From Cynocephalus volans (Eukaryota; Chordata; Mammalia; Dermoptera; Cynocephalidae), in assembly GCF_027409185.1 (NCBI RefSeq), contig NC_084460.1, forward strand, positions 64,368,501 to 64,432,500: a DNA stretch of 64,000 nt. Direction: 5' to 3'. A model generated the notes under the pieces. The model did not search any database and was not told the origin of the DNA. It was given only the letters and a program-made list of their open reading frames with translations. The translations under genes and the position numbers were made by a program. This document shows, in pieces, positions 24,235-37,363 of this stretch. Positions within the stretch are counted from its first letter, which is position 1. Every line of letters begins with the position of its first letter.

Positions 24235-24420
24235 AGGAAGATATAAAATGCAGGGCGTGGGCTCAAACAGCTCTGCCACTCACGGGCGGGCCTCCTCAGG
24301 CCTCAGCCTCCTGCCTGCTGTCTGTCTATAAAATGAGCAACACGCAGCAGCCACCTCGCCGGAGCACTGTGGGGAACCCGTGAGCTCACGGCGGTGGGGC
24401 CACTGTGAGCGGTGCAGCAT
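24235..24420 (+). repeat. MIR SINE
   Basis: The order gggcgtgggctcaaacagctctgccactc, cctcagcctcctgcctgc, tctataaaatgagcaa matches the MIR 5' and core region. It is diverged. Confidence 0.6.
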
Positions 24421-26340
24421 CTTCCAAGGGCAACGTCCAATCAGAAGTGCCCATGGTGGGCTACAATTTTATTAGTGGTGATAAAATGACACCTGTACCC
24501 GTAGGCGGCCATCCTCTATAAAACATTTTGATGAAAATGGTCTCCTGTATTGAACAGCACTATATAGTCTGCAGAGCTGTTGACATTCCATAAAGTAAGG
24601 GGAGGTGGCTGAAGTCACAAGAGACCTTAAATATACTGACTTGTGATGGAAAGATCCCAGAACACTGGAGTATACTATCTGAGGAGAGGCAGAACTTCCC
24701 TCGGTACAATTTAGAAATAGTTCTAGGATCCGATCTCTAAGGAGGTTCACAAACAGTTTAGAAAGGAAGTGAAATAATGTTAGTGAGTGAAGCACTGCTT
24801 TGCTCACGAGTCATACATGTCAGTGTTACGGTCTTGCTCAGGTTCCTCAGTTTACCCCCCAGGTTATTACATTTTCTTTTCAATGGCTGGGTTCAGTACA
24901 AAATTGATATTTCAATTAAGTTGAATTAGACGCTGCAAATCAATGCAAGTTGTGTTGGGTATAAATTCATGCTTTGGTTTGGCTCAAGTTGCTAGTCTAG
25001 AACAGGAAGGAAAATGACTTTATTTTTTAATTTTTTTCTGAGCATCTTCTATGGACCATATCTCTGGGGCATAGAGAGCATAGATGATCCTGGCATCTGG
25101 TGCTTTCACAGAGCAAGGATGTGCCCAAAGATTAATGGGGGCATTAGTGTGAAAAGACACAGGAGGCAGGCTGAAGGAGCTCCATGGGCCAAGGGAAAAC
25201 CCATGAGTCCAAAATGGAGAGGGGGAACAGAGAGAGATGGCGGAGGAGAGATGGTGGGGGAGAGATGAGGGAGAGTCAGAGTGTGGGAGAGAGACAGAGG
25301 AAGAGAAGAGAGACAGAGAAAGAAAGTGAGAGAGAGAGAGAGAGAGAGAGAACATCTCATTCGCCCCCTTTGGAGGTGACAATTATGTGATTACATCAGC
25401 TCTATTATGCAATTATGTCAACTCTCTGAAATTGGTTACTGAAGGGAATAAATAAAGCAGTGTCCTTGCCTTCTTAGGAGAAACTGGCTTTCATTCCCAG
25501 TTGATGAGAGAAAGGCCTTCTTTACAGAAGAATGCCTGGTAATAAATGTGGAAGGAATGATAAAATTAGAAAATCAAATATTTTGCAACCGGAAAGAAAG
25601 AATTGATTTAGGACAGGACCATTAAGAAGGCTGAGGCAGCCAGGGCAAATGTTCAGGGACAGAACGCTGAAGCATCATGCCACAGATTTCTGGCTAATGA
25701 CCTGGTGGTCACCCCTTCAAACAAGCCATCAAGCAGAGTGTTGCTGATGGGCTCGCCCAGACATTCCAAGCTGTCTGATGTGATGCATTCTCTGTGATGC
25801 ATTCTGCAATCCAGCAGTCTGCAGGCCAACTTCCAGTGACAGGAAATACAGGGGACAGAAGGTGAAGGTAAATGACACAGTGAGGAAGCTGTTCTACAAG
25901 ACGATTGCCCAGGTACCTTTCGAGCATCACCACTATGGGAGAAAGAGGTAGGAGGGGACTGAAGAGACATAACAGCGAAGTGCAAAGCATAAGCTTTGAC
26001 TGGATCCTGGCTGGAAAGACATCTGGAGACAACTGGGGAAATCTGAATATGCACGGAGCAGAGTTAATATTAGGGAGAGTGGCCATTCTCCTCAGTGTGC
26101 CTGAGAGAGTCCTTGTTTGTGCCTGTCGTTCTGGCATAGTTATTAACACCACCACATCACTTTCCAGAGTGTTGTGGTTTGGGTGATAATTTATCAAAAG
26201 TTAGGGGACTATTGTTAATTTTCTTAGGCATGAATAATGGTATTGAGTTTTGTAGAAGGACATCTTTATTCCTAGAATACGCCTTAGGGAATTTAAGCTA
26301 CTTAGCCCAGGAGCATACAGCTCACTTGACATAGAACTGG
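24421..26340. other. Non-coding, with a purine-rich simple repeat
   Basis: Contains the GA-rich tract listed separately. Frames at 25653-26197 (minus) and 25905-26186 (plus) overlap one another and have no domain, so I treat them as chance. Confidence 0.4.
25200..25352 (+). repeat. GA-rich tract ending in (GA)n
   Basis: Purine-rich gagaga sequence grades into a pure (GA)n run at about 25328-25350. It produces long, low-complexity frames on both strands that are not genes. Confidence 0.9.
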
Positions 26341-26344
26341 TTTA

Positions 26345-27240
26345 TAAAAAGTGTGGTAAACAAAAAACCAACAACCCAATTTAAAAATAGGCAAAGAACT
26401 TGAATAGACACTTCCCCGAAGAAGGTATACAGATGGTCAGTAAACACACGAAAAGATGCTCAACATCACTAATCAGGAAGGAAATGCAAATCCAAACCAC
26501 AATGAGATATCATTTTACACCCTATAGAATGGCTATTATTTAAAAAACAAATAAAAAACAGGAAATAACATGTATTGGTGAGGAAGTAGAGAAGTTGGAA
26601 CCCGGTGCACTGCTGGTGGGAAAGTAAAATGGTACATTGTTGCAGTTCCTCAAACAATTAAACACATTAACCATATGATCCAGCAATTCTACTCTGGGTA
26701 TAAACCCAAAGAAGTGAAAGCAGGGACTCAAACAGATATCTGTATACCCATGCTTACAGCAACATTATTCACAATAGCCAGAAGGTGGAAACATCCCAAA
26801 TGTCCGTCAATGGATGAATGGATAAACAAAATACGGTATATACATGCAACGTAATATTATTCAGCTTTAAAGGGAAGGAAATTCTGACATATGCTACAAT
26901 ATGGCTGGACCTTGAGGACATTATGCTAAGTAAAATAAGCCAGACACAAAAGGACAAATACTGTATGATTCCACTCATACCAGGTCCCTAGAGAAGTCAA
27001 ATTCACAGAGAGAAAGTAGAATGGTGGGGGCCAGAGGCTTGGGGGAGGGGGCATGGGGAGTTAGTGTTTAATGAGGACTGAGTTTCTGTTTAGGAAGATG
27101 ACAAAGTTCTGGAGATGGATCGTGGTGATGGTTGTACAAGTATGTGAATGTGCTTAATGCTACTGAATTGTACATTTGCAAATGGTTAAAATGGTAAGTT
27201 TTATGTTATCCATATTTTACCACAATACAATTTTTTAAAA
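26345..27240 (+). mobile_element. Old L1 (L1M-type) 3' end
   Basis: The end of ORF2 is readable as fragments: ccgaagaaggtatacagatgg, ccatatgatccagcaattc and caatagccagaaggtggaaa. These motifs are shared by most mammalian L1s. A 3'UTR follows (ggtgggggccagaggcttggggg, gaattgtacatttgcaaatgg). Short frames on the minus strand are antisense shadows. Confidence 0.85.
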
Positions 27241-28690
27241 GTGTGATAGCCTTTGACTCAGTAGTCCCAGTTCTTGTAAACTAAGAAAATAATGCAAAAA
27301 ATGCAAAAGGATTTTAAGACCCTGTTTATCTTAAGGTGACTTAATCATTCACCAATAAAGAATAGCCAAATTAAATATGGTACATTGATTTATTAGAAAA
27401 TTATGCAATTATTAAAATGGACAGCTATGAAGGTTGTTTAGAAAATTGGTAGGAGAAAGTCCTGGCGGACACTGAAGGAATAGATAAGGATAGGCCCTGG
27501 AGGGCTGCTGGGTGCTAGCAGTGTTCTTTTCTTATTCTGGGTGTTTGTTAGAGGTGACTCTGCTGTAAAATTATGGTTTATATACTTTTTGGTGTGTAAG
27601 TTACACAACATAAAAACATTTCTTAGAATTTTAAAATAAATTTTAAAATTAGAAATTACGTATGCCATACTTGTAACTAGATAAAGACACTTACTGAAGG
27701 AGAAAGATGGGAAAGACCCACACTTCATGCCACATGGTGGCTCACAGTCATGTCCCTTCAAGTGCTCCCAAGGTGGCGACCCTCCAAGGGCTCCCATGGT
27801 GATGTCCTCCACAGTGTCCAACACCACACCATGGTGATGTCCTCCACACTGGCCAACACCCCAGTGTCCTGGGAGCAGCCTGGCTGTCCCTGCAGAGTGC
27901 AGGCAGTGGTCTCAATTTGTGAAGAGGAATGTGGTGTCACAGTGAAGGGGGACACACTGAAGGTTTTGCACCAGGAAAGGGACCTAACCCTGCTGCTGCT
28001 GTCCCCTCTAACTGGGCACACAGGGCAAGAACACCTGCCTGAGTGTAAGACAATGGGTCACGAGTGACTCTGCTCATGGACACAAACACCATCTCAGGCA
28101 GGACGCCCACCCAGGGGGGAGCTACATTCTGGTGCTTACCTGGCTGCTTGATCATTAGTTACAAATTCTCTTTAGCCCAACTCACAACAGAGGGCTGTTG
28201 AACAATAAACTAGAAAACCAAACCCAGGTGGTCTCCACAGAGCCTAGGTACATGGCTAGATCTGAGAGCAAGCTCAGGTCCAAGGCATGTGTCTAAGGCC
28301 CTTAGGAAGAGCAGCAGGATGCGATTTTGTTTTTCATCTTGGCCTACCTAGCATTTTCTAACTGAGAAATCCTTTGTTGTCTCTAGACAGGACACTGTAG
28401 CTATATGATATATTCTTAAATCCTATTTTACTCTTATGCTCAGACACTCTAACGCCACAGGCGTGTTGTAAATGATTCCAACACAACAAATAATATAGGT
28501 CTGCAGAGAATTTTTGGATATTAGCATATCCAGGACTCTCTTGGAATCATCTGACATTTAAAAATCTAATATGAATTTCATAGTTTTCTTTTGCCCTTCT
28601 CTCATTTTTAGCTAAGCACAGACTTCATGTTTCAGATTATATTGCAATGGTAAACCTATCCTCAGTGCAGAGCTCATTCTTTCTTCTTTC
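27241..28690. other. Non-coding, no recognised gene
   Basis: A local duplication of about 45 bp occurs at 27793-27861 (ccatggtgatgtcctccacag and ccatggtgatgtcctccacac). Overlapping frames at 27750-28067 and 27758-28021 lie on opposite strands of this repeat. No gene is supported. Confidence 0.4.
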
Positions 28691-28692
28691 TT

Positions 28693-28785
28693 GTGGGTGG
28701 GTGGGTGGTTGGTTGGTTGGTTGGTTGGTTGGCTGGTGGCTGGCTGGTTGCTTGGTTGGCTGGCTGGTTGCTTGGTGGTTTCTTG
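28693..28785 (+). repeat. (GGTT)n / (GGCT)n tandem repeat
   Basis: Runs of ggtt units change to ggctggtt and ggttgctt units. Opposite-strand frames here (Pro-Thr-Asn-Gln type) are low-complexity products. Confidence 0.9.
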
Positions 28786-30197
28786 TGGCTTGGAACCCAG
28801 GTGCTGAGTTAGTCAAGCAGCTCACTTTATTACATGTTATCACTGTTGATCCATGCATGGCGTTTTCTGTGGCTTGCTCTCTTATTATCCTCATTCCTTT
28901 CTTCCTTCCTTCTTTTCTCTATTCCCATTCCCCTCTCTTGGCCATGACAGACCATGTATCTTTTTATTTAAACACATCTTACAAAACTTCTGTTACTGTC
29001 TCATGTGTGTGCATTTTTAATTCATTAATGGTTTTATGTGATATATCTCATGTTTTGTACCTTTTCCTCCATGCTCACTGTTCTAGAGACCCATCGCTGA
29101 TGCTTCCTACCTGTCTAATGTGTTGCTTCCAAAAGCCATGCTTGGCTCATACACTCCATCCAGGATAGGTACCAGGTAGCCCCCACTTCCAGCCACCACA
29201 AATGATGCTGAAATGAGTATCTCCCTACATGTGGACTTACGGACCTGCAAGAGAAATTCCCTTGGCTGCACCCAAAAGTAGAATTACAGAGTCATAGGCT
29301 CGGCCTGAACTAATTTGACCACAGTCATTCTCAAATAGTCTCCAGAATGCCTTCACCATCTGCACTTTCTGGAGTGGTGCATACCCCGACACTCTCACCA
29401 ACATCTTTCTAAACTTTCTCAGCTGCTGTTTTTCATTTCTTTTCCCCCAACCCCCTCTCAAGTGTCTAAAAAAGTTCTTTCTTGCTCAGCTATGGAATTT
29501 TGAGTGAGCACAAAACATCCCTTGTGTAGTTTGCTGCTTATGCTTTGGAACTTATCAAGTCCTCTTGGGGTTTGACTTCCCATGCCTTGGCTCCTGGTTC
29601 TCTTCTCTGAGTTCTGGTCTACAGCATCATAGAAGCCCTCCCTCCACATGGCTTGAGCTGAATCCTAGGCCTGCATTTATTCAATTATTCAACAAATATT
29701 TATTGAGTCCTGCTATGTGCCAAACACTAGGCTGCAGTCCTGAGAACACAATGTAAGCAACATCAGACAACACTGTCCCTGGCTTTACAGAGTATGGTAC
29801 AGTCTGCAAGTGGGCCTCATTCAGGCATGCATGCAGTTACAAAGTGGGGAGTGCTGTGCAGAAAAGGCAAGGGCCATCAGGACTTGCAAACTGGCTGGGC
29901 AACTCCAGGGAGCTCAATGAGGAGTGAGCAGCCAATGGCCAAGCACAGGACAGGGGGAAGGCCCCCTGTTGTCACCAATGGAGCCCCATCCAGGGGACCT
30001 CTACTTTATCTTCTCTAGAGAGTAAACCTCATTTTTTGGGGGGATAGGAAAGGCACAGTCATTGGGCTACACAGAGTTGGGGAAGAGGTCTGGGGATCAG
30101 ACAGCTTCTTAAGCTGATTGTCAAATGATCCGTCATTTTAGCCATGACCATCTTTCTTCTAGAGAAACTGGTGCTGCCAAATCTTGAGCTACTGGGC
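28786..30197. other. Non-coding, with an ancient repeat fragment
   Basis: At about 29675-29790 the words attcaacaaatatttattgagtcctgctatgtgccaaacac match a very common ancient mammalian repeat. I cannot assign its family with certainty. The rest shows no gene. Confidence 0.45.
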
Positions 30198-30571
30198 TGT
30201 CTTAGTCCATTCAGGCTGCTATGAAAAACATTCCCACAGATTGGGTGCCTTCAAGAACAGACATTTATTGTCTCAAAGGTCTGGAGGCTGCAAGTCCAAG
30301 ATCAAGGTGCCAGTATGGTCAGGCTCTGGTGAGGGCTCCCTTTCTGGCTTGCAGAAGGCACCTTCCCATTGTGTTCTCATATGGTGAAGTGAGAGGGGAA
30401 ATTCTAGTCTCTTCCTCTTCTTATAAGGGCACCAATCCCATCACAGGATCCCCACCCTCATGACCTCATCTAACCCTAATCACCTCCCAAAGGTCCCCTC
30501 CAAATACCATCACATTGGGGGTTAGAGCTTCAACACAGGAATTGGAGGTGGGGAACACAAGCATTCAGTCA
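30198..30571 (-). repeat. MaLR (MLT1/MST-type) solo LTR
   Basis: The 374-bp element reads on the minus strand from tgactgaatgcttgtg to cctgaatggactaagaca. Internal words (cccaatgtgatgg, ggtgattagg, cttataagaagagg, cagcctccag) match the MLT1/MST LTR consensus as I know it. There are no internal genes. The two short plus-strand frames here are LTR sequence. Confidence 0.85.
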
Positions 30572-30599
30572 TACTGGGGGATGTTCTCTTATTTTTTAA

Positions 30600-31945
30600 G
30601 CAATGATTCTTTTTTTAAAAAAATTAATTTATTATTATTAATTTTCTACATTCTAAGATGTTGTTGCAGAGCAGTTGTGGGGGAGGGGGAGAGGGGAAAG
30701 GAGGGATAGGGTGGTAGGAGGGAGAAGGGGGGCATGGTCGAGGCCCATGGCACCCCTCTCATTCTGGCAGGGGCACCCAGGAGGCTTCTGGTGGCAGCTT
30801 GGTTGTGGCTAAGCTGTATGTGGACATCCGGGGGCATGGCTGAGGCCCTTGGCACCCTCCACTCTGGCTCGGGAGCCCAGGGTGCTCTGGTGGTGCTCAG
30901 TGGTAGTTGCTGGGCTGGATACTCTTGGCCACCCCTAATCCCAACTTGTGAGCCCAGTGGGCTTCCAGTCCTTCTAGGTTTTATAGGTGTTCTTTGATAG
31001 TGTTAGACCTTTACTGGTTAATATCAGAACTTTGTCTCTGATCTGGGGGTTTTTGTTTTCTTTCAGTTCTGTGTTGGATTATTCACTATTTCCACCACTT
31101 AAACTCTGCACTGGAACTAATTTGTTGTCCTTTGGTACTTCTAAAATGGGGAACTTCCTGTGGGGACCAGCACTTGAGCCCTGTGGTTGAGCTACATTGC
31201 TGCTTTGCTGCTGATTCTCTGGGGAAGGCTTTTTGTGCAGCTCAGCTTTTAATTGTTGATCTTGTAAGCACTTCTTGGTCTTCTGAGGTCTGGTACAATT
31301 GGGTTGTGTGGAAACTCTGGTCTGGGCCTGAGTTTTTTCAGCAAACTGCTCCCCCTGCAGTTCTGTATTCCTGACCAGTCTCCACTGAGTGGTCCTGTGC
31401 TGATTGGAGGGCAGATCAGCTGTCCATGCTGTGCCCCAGTGTTCCCCTGGTGGGCCCATCTCCCCCACCCCTCCCCCCAACATTTCCCATGGTACAGGTC
31501 ATGCACTGTTCCCTTGCAATGACTCACTGGCCTCTGGGTGCCTCCTTTTTTCAGTTGTTCTGGCTCCTCACTCTTATGTGGGTCTACAGGAACCCTGTTA
31601 GTGTTCTAGCTGGCCTGGGGGCCACCAAGGCCCTCTTCTCCCTTGCTGCCTCCAAGCAACTTCATCCAAAGGGCACGGCAGTGGCTTTTGCTAGCTCTTT
31701 CTCCATGTGCTTGCCAGGGCCAGCCTTGAAGTGGTTGGAGCTTGAAACAGTCAAAGTTCTCATCATGGCTTCTCCTGCCTTCATGCACTCCATAGGTCTC
31801 TCCTCCTCTTCCTCTGAGCTCTAGCAGACCCAACTTGGCAGTTGTTTAATACAACTATTAAAAAATAGTTGTAAATTGGTTGATTGTGGGAGAGAGTGAT
31901 GCTGGGGACCGTCTATTCTGCTATCTTGATGGGAAGTCTCGGAGC
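30600..31945 (-). mobile_element. L1 5'UTR-like block, antisense
   Basis: Read on the minus strand from 31945, it begins catcaagatagcagaatagacgg and ccccagcatcactctctccc, as the 5' start of L1 elements often does. It runs about 1.3 kb through G/C-rich sequence to a pyrimidine-rich tract (about 30730-30670) and an A/T-rich end near 30600. No ORF1 or ORF2 follows. Two related units of about 100 bp lie at 30733-30830 and 30834-30930. The many overlapping open frames here (31079-31833) are not genes. The assignment rests on the start sequence and is moderate. Confidence 0.5.
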
Positions 31946-33680
31946 TGTTCTTCTGAGACCATTGTGTTGGTTCTTGGCTTTCTGCACTGATAGCCTAAAG
32001 TTTGGTTTTCCAGATATGCTCACTGCTTCAGATTCCCAAAGTCTGATGCTTTTCTTCCTCTCCCATTTTCCTCATTGTTGTGAGTCATGAGCTTATGCCT
32101 GTAATGGAATCTCCTCACTGCGTTTGGCACGGGAAGGAGGGAAGTAGCTGTTCAATCCATCATCTTTACGTAAATGTCTGAATACTTTCTGATGTTTTTG
32201 CTACAATTTGCATCTCCATCAGCCTCTAGCCCTTCCATAGCAGCCAAGCTGATATACCTTGATATTTGTCCCCTTTAGTTCTTAGTAACAACCCTTCGCT
32301 CCTGGCAGAGCAGTTACTTCAAGACGGGGAGTGTCCTGAGGGACTCCTCTTCCACTGAACTCAGATGGATAAAGAACAAAATAGATATGATGATTTTGTT
32401 TCCAAAAGATAAAAAAGAAATGGAAAGATGTCACCCAGGGCAAGGTACTTAAGAGTGCGTTGTAGGTGGCAGAAAGTGGACATGGAGGTGAGGGGAGTGT
32501 GCTGTGTCCACATGCTAAGAACACGTGTCCCTGAGCTCCTGTAGAGTCAGAACTAGTGTGTGTTGGTGGCTGGAAGCATGGAGAAGGGCTATATCAGAAT
32601 TGCCTCCGATTCTCTACACTTCAGCATTCGAACTCATGTTTGGGAGCAGAAAGTGTTTTTATTTGGGAAAAGAAATATTTCAGTGAGGCTTTTTTGCTAG
32701 GCAAAGGCAAAGGCAAAGCCAAAATTCTGCAATAGAGACATTTGAGACAATGAGCGGAAGTCCCTGCCTATTGATGGGAAGGGCTGCTCACCTTAGCATC
32801 AGGCCACATTTCTGAGATGACACACAGCCTGTGGCGACTGTTGCTCCTGTTCCCTTTTGCCTGGGTTAGGGGGTGGATGTTGACAGAGACCCACGGTGGA
32901 AAGAGCTCAGGGTGTGGGGATGGGCTGTTCCCAGCTCTGGGACCCCACAGACGTGTCTGCCCTCCAGTCCCAAGGTTTGTTTCTGACATGTGGATGCTAA
33001 TGGGGACCTGAGAAGAGCTGAGGTCTGCTGTTAGGTGCTGGCTGGGATGGCAAGAGGGGAAAACTTGTGGATCACCCAGAAATTCCTTGGGGTTTTCAGA
33101 AATACCTGAAGAGGGAGCCTGGTGCCAGCCTGGACGACAAGCAGGTGAAGAACTCTGGACTTCTCTTACTTGGGATTTGTTGCTCACACAGCATTCATTC
33201 CGCAGTGTCTAGGCAGCATGAAGCTCTGATCTGGACAGGGCCCATGTAATGGTCTGATTAGTGCCTATTCCCACAAGGCCAGAGATGCCACGTCTGTCCC
33301 CATCATGATCATGTCTCAAAGCCAAGGACTCCTAACTGGTACCCCATTAGGGCAGAGCTGACTGGAGGGAGAGGCACAGAACATCTGGTGTACGGCTGAC
33401 ACTGGCCTGAGGCCCCTCAAGAGGCTCTTCTGCGACAAAGTTGCTGCATTTGCTCAGCTCCCTTGAGAGTCTCCCGACTGGAGGGTCATCTCTTCATTCT
33501 CTGTCACTGAGGGTAGGTAGAAAGCAATGGCTGGCCTCTGACATCACCCTGTCCCACTGTTGGGTGTTCTGACTGGGGCAGGTCCCTCCCCTTGGTGGCC
33601 GTCTCTTCATGGGCAGGAGGAAGGGCTTGGACCAGGAGGAACAAATCATGAATCTTAGTGGACTGCACTCATATTCTCTA
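31946..33680. other. Non-coding, no recognised gene
   Basis: The minus-strand frame at 32768-33187 has no domain and overlaps plus-strand frames. No repeat was recognised with confidence. Confidence 0.4.
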
Positions 33681-33842
33681 GATAATAATATCAACTGCTG
33701 CTACGTGCTGGATACTTTACATAGATTTCTGCCTTAACTCTCACAAGACCGCTACAAGGTAGGCATTTTGGTCTCCACTTAAGACTTGAGAAGGCAGAGA
33801 GGATCAAAGACTGGAACAAGGTCCCACAGCTTGGAGGGGCCG
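33680..33842 (+). repeat. MIR SINE
   Basis: The words gataataatatcaactgctgc, tgctggatactttacatag, ctctcacaagacc and gaacaaggtcccacagc follow MIR consensus order. Confidence 0.75.
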
Positions 33843-36340
33843 AGGAGACCTGCACCCATGGGGTCTGATTTGAAAGCTGTTTGCCGGCAGGCAATGCAAA
33901 GCCAGATTCTCAAGGTTTCTTCACACAGGGGAGTTCCCAAGATTGTTCCTGAAAGGGACTTTATGTGAATGAAAACGATCTGATTTTACTTATGTGAAGA
34001 TGAAGCCGTGTGTTCCACAGAAAAAAAAGATAATAGCTCAGATGGCTTGTCATGTTGTCTTCAAGAAGAACGCGTTGATTGTTCTCCTGCCAAGTGGAAT
34101 TACTCTGAGTTACTGGGAAGCTATTACCAGCTGGATTTGAGCTCTCTTTCTCGATGCTGAGGTTATTTTCCAGCCAGTCATATTTGACATGACTGTGGCC
34201 GAGCCTACAGCACTGGAGAGGCATTTCCCTAAACACCTGGGCTAACTATTGAGGGTCTTCAATAAAGACTGTATATGGTGGGTGTATGGTTCAGTGAGTG
34301 CCACATGCTGGGCACAAAATTAGAAACCTGAAATAAAATCCCGAGTCAGCCTCACCCTCAGCCAGGGGCTCAGTCAGGGGACTTGGGGGAGGCAGCCCTC
34401 AAAAGGATAATTACAACATAGCTCAGGACAGGACTCACCTCAACTGGACACAGGACAGAGCAACTCAGCCTGAGGCCCCCGAGGAGGCTCCTGGACCCAG
34501 AGGGGCCAGAAAGAGAAATCAAGGTGAGAAAAGGAAAACAGAACACCCTCCCAGGGCAAAGAGGCAAGAGAGAAAGGGAAAAGGCCAGGGAAAGAGAAAA
34601 GAGAGGAATTAAGAGGAGTGCATTTTGGCAATGAAGAGGCAATGATGCCAGCAGGTGAAATACTGTGAGGCAGGTGAGGGGAGACCCCAGGAGGTGAGGG
34701 GAGCCCTGGGGAGTCTGGGGTGCCCTGATGGAGCAGGGAGGAGCTCCCCATGTCCCTGATGCTCTCTTATATCCCTTACAGCTCTTCCTCTCCAGACTTT
34801 GTGGCCCCCACACTTCATGTTGCCCCTACACCCCCTCAGTATTTCAAGTTCACTGGGCTGTGGCTCAGCCTCTATGGGGGGCCCCAGCCTGGCTTGATGA
34901 GGTTCTCCCCCCACCTGGCTCCCAACAGCCTGACTGTTGGACATGGGCATGGCCTTGGGTGACCCACAGGTAAAGAGCTGCATGAATAGTTGCGGGGGGG
35001 GGGAGAGAACAGGGCTGAATGTGCCTTGAATGAAGACCTTCCCAAATGCTGTTTCAATTTTTGGGCTTTGCCCATTTCCTCTGCCTGAGGAAAGGGGGTG
35101 ACATGTTTTTCTAAGGGTTCTTCTCAGGGGCCAGAAACCCAAAATGTGTGGTAAACTGTGAAGCATCTGAGGTGCTGCTGTGCCGCTGACCCTCCTCGTC
35201 CCTCCAGGGTGGCTGTGATGCCTCTGCCCTGCTGCTGCTGCAGAGGTCAGCTGCAAGGCATCAAGGAGTGCCCTCAGAGGCCACCTCTGAAGGTCCCTGA
35301 ATGGCACTGGACGTCGTCTGGGCTCTGGTGGGCCTGTCGGTGAGCCTGCGAGGAGACCAGGTGCAGGGTGTTCACACTTTCTCTCATGAGGAATGAAAGA
35401 AACTCCTCAAACTCGGCTTGTTTCAAAAATGTAAGCCCATGGCCAGTAAGTTAAATGACAGTAACACGGATAATTTGGAAACAACATCATGAAGCTTCAT
35501 GTGTGACTCCTGAGAACAAGGGCACCTTCCTGGAGCCCTCAGCAGAGCCGCCACACTCACAAGCCATGTGGAGACGGCACTGGGTCTGGCATGGAGCCCA
35601 CACTTACGTCTCCCACTTGCTCAGAAAACGTCCTTTATGGTCACTTTCTCTCCTTCTGGGCCCTTCTCAGTGGATCACATCAGGAGGGACACGAAGCTAT
35701 TTTTCCATTACTGATGATGTTACATTTGATCCCCTGCTCAAGGCGAGCTCTGCCAGCCTTCTTCACTGTAAACACAACTTTCACCTCCGTGCTGCAAGCG
35801 AGCAGGGCATCTGCTGGATTTCCCCATCATAACGGCATCATTCCCCATTGGAATTATAAGTAATCTGTGGGGGAGACTGTGACTCTTCCTTTACTCCCCA
35901 AATATTTCACCAAATGGTTTCAGCATCCTTGATGGTCCTTGTCTGGACTGGTGATTATACTGGGGGTGGCAAAAGCACTTTTCTAATTTTGTTATAAACT
36001 TCTCCATTTATTAGCTCCCATTTTTCTATAAGAAAAAGAGTTTTCTCCCCTGTCTACCCCTGGACATCCTTTCTTTAGAGTTATGTACTACATCCTATCA
36101 ATTTCAACTCTCTTTTTTCTGTTTAATATGTTACCATCCATTAATATCAATGTCTGCTTTGATGGTTAAATTATTCCAAATTTGGCCAGTAGGCAACTCT
36201 TTAAGCTGGCTTCTCTGTCATTTCTACAAGTCTTTTTACATTTTTGAGCACTTACTTGCTTCCTGGAATAACAAGATATTCTGTCTCACATTGTACCTCT
36301 CCTGCTCCAAGCCTGGCATAAGCAAATAAATGCTCCAAGG
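33843..36340. other. Non-coding, no recognised gene
   Basis: Long open frames at 34370-35307 on the minus strand lie in a GC-rich block with plus-strand frames overlapping. They show no domain and have skewed Pro/Leu/Ser content. A G-run of about 11 lies at 34995-35005. I cannot support a gene. Confidence 0.4.
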
Positions 36341-36344
36341 AGCC

Positions 36345-36640
36345 CTGGTTCTCAAACTTTGGGTCTCAGGACCCCTCACACTCTGAAGAATCACTGAGGA
36401 ACATGAGAGCTATATTTACATCATACATACCTATCAATACATGCCATCCCAGAAATTTAAAAAATTTAAAATATGTACTAATTTCTTTTAAAATAAATAA
36501 TATATTCCTTACATGTTAACCTAAATAACATATTTTAGTGAAAAATAACTATAATTTGCAAAAGTAAAACATCTGCTATTAGCGAATTTATTATAGAATG
36601 GGAAAAGTGGAGAGTATGTTAATAGTTTTTCAGATAAAAA
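36345..36640 (+). mobile_element. hAT-like DNA transposon fossil
   Basis: The start tggttctcaaactttgggtctcaggacccct, and later words acatgttaacctaaataacat and gaaaaataactataatttgc, match a widespread non-autonomous hAT (Charlie-type) mammalian element as I recall it. It carries no transposase. Confidence 0.65.
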
Positions 36641-37268
36641 TGAATATTTTTTAAATAACAGCAAGACTCAAGTTGCAGTTTCTTAAAGGTCGGGGTGACA
36701 GTAACTTAAAACTTACATGGATTTTTGTGCAAGTGAAAAGATACTGTGTGAAAGGAACGTCTCACATATGTGCCTGACACACAGCAGGCTCTCAATACGT
36801 GAGCCCTCTTCTTGTCATTCTCCATTAAGAATGTGAACTAGAAATCGATAAGCATCTAAATCTGAAATGAGAACACCACAGAGATGATAAAGTAGACTTG
36901 ACAGCAGGGTTTGCGAGGACAACAGAGGCTGCTCTGTGACTTCTGTGGTCGTATCCACACAATGTCCTCTGATGACGAAGACCAGAACGTTTCCAGCAAT
37001 GACCAGTGGTGATTACATTTCAAGAGGAGATGTTCTTGGGGAGAACTTCCAGCAAGAGCATTAACTTTGTGAGTCGACAGCACAGCTGCTCACAGGAAGA
37101 TTCCTTGGATTAGAAATAGTCTAGAGGCAGGTGGAGCACCTGGTCACCTCCACCACCTTCCAGCAAACCTATCCTCCTGTATTTCCAGACATCCTGATCC
37201 TGTCTGTCAGGGAGCAGCTGGTGTCACCTTTTATGAGGCTGTCTTCCTCCTCTGACTCTTTCATGAAG
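36641..37268. other. Non-coding, no recognised element
   Basis: AT-rich at the left and mixed at the right. No gene is visible. Confidence 0.4.
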
Positions 37269-37363
37269 GTAATTTTTTTTTTTTTTGGTGGCTGGCAGGT
37301 GTAGGGACCCAGAACCCTTGACATTGGTGCTAACTCTGTGCGCTAACCGGCCAGCTCTCTCTA
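37269..37363 (-). repeat. tRNA-Ile-derived SINE (CYN-like), monomer
   Basis: On the minus strand this reads agctggccggttagcgcacagagttagcaccaatgtcaagggttct and ends in a poly-A tail (poly-T at 37269-37285). The gccggttagc start and the aagggttc B-box region match a tRNA-Ile head. The A box has decayed. This is the SINE type described in flying lemurs. Confidence 0.7.

Noticed and set aside
28637-29168. 173-codon plus-strand frame with a WLVGWLVGW-type start
   Set aside because: The start is encoded by the (GGTT)n repeat, and the rest has no domain.
34370-35307. Long minus-strand open frames (147 and 232 codons)
   Set aside because: They lie in GC-rich sequence with overlapping open frames on both strands, carry no domain and have skewed Pro/Leu/Ser content. 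Length alone is not enough.
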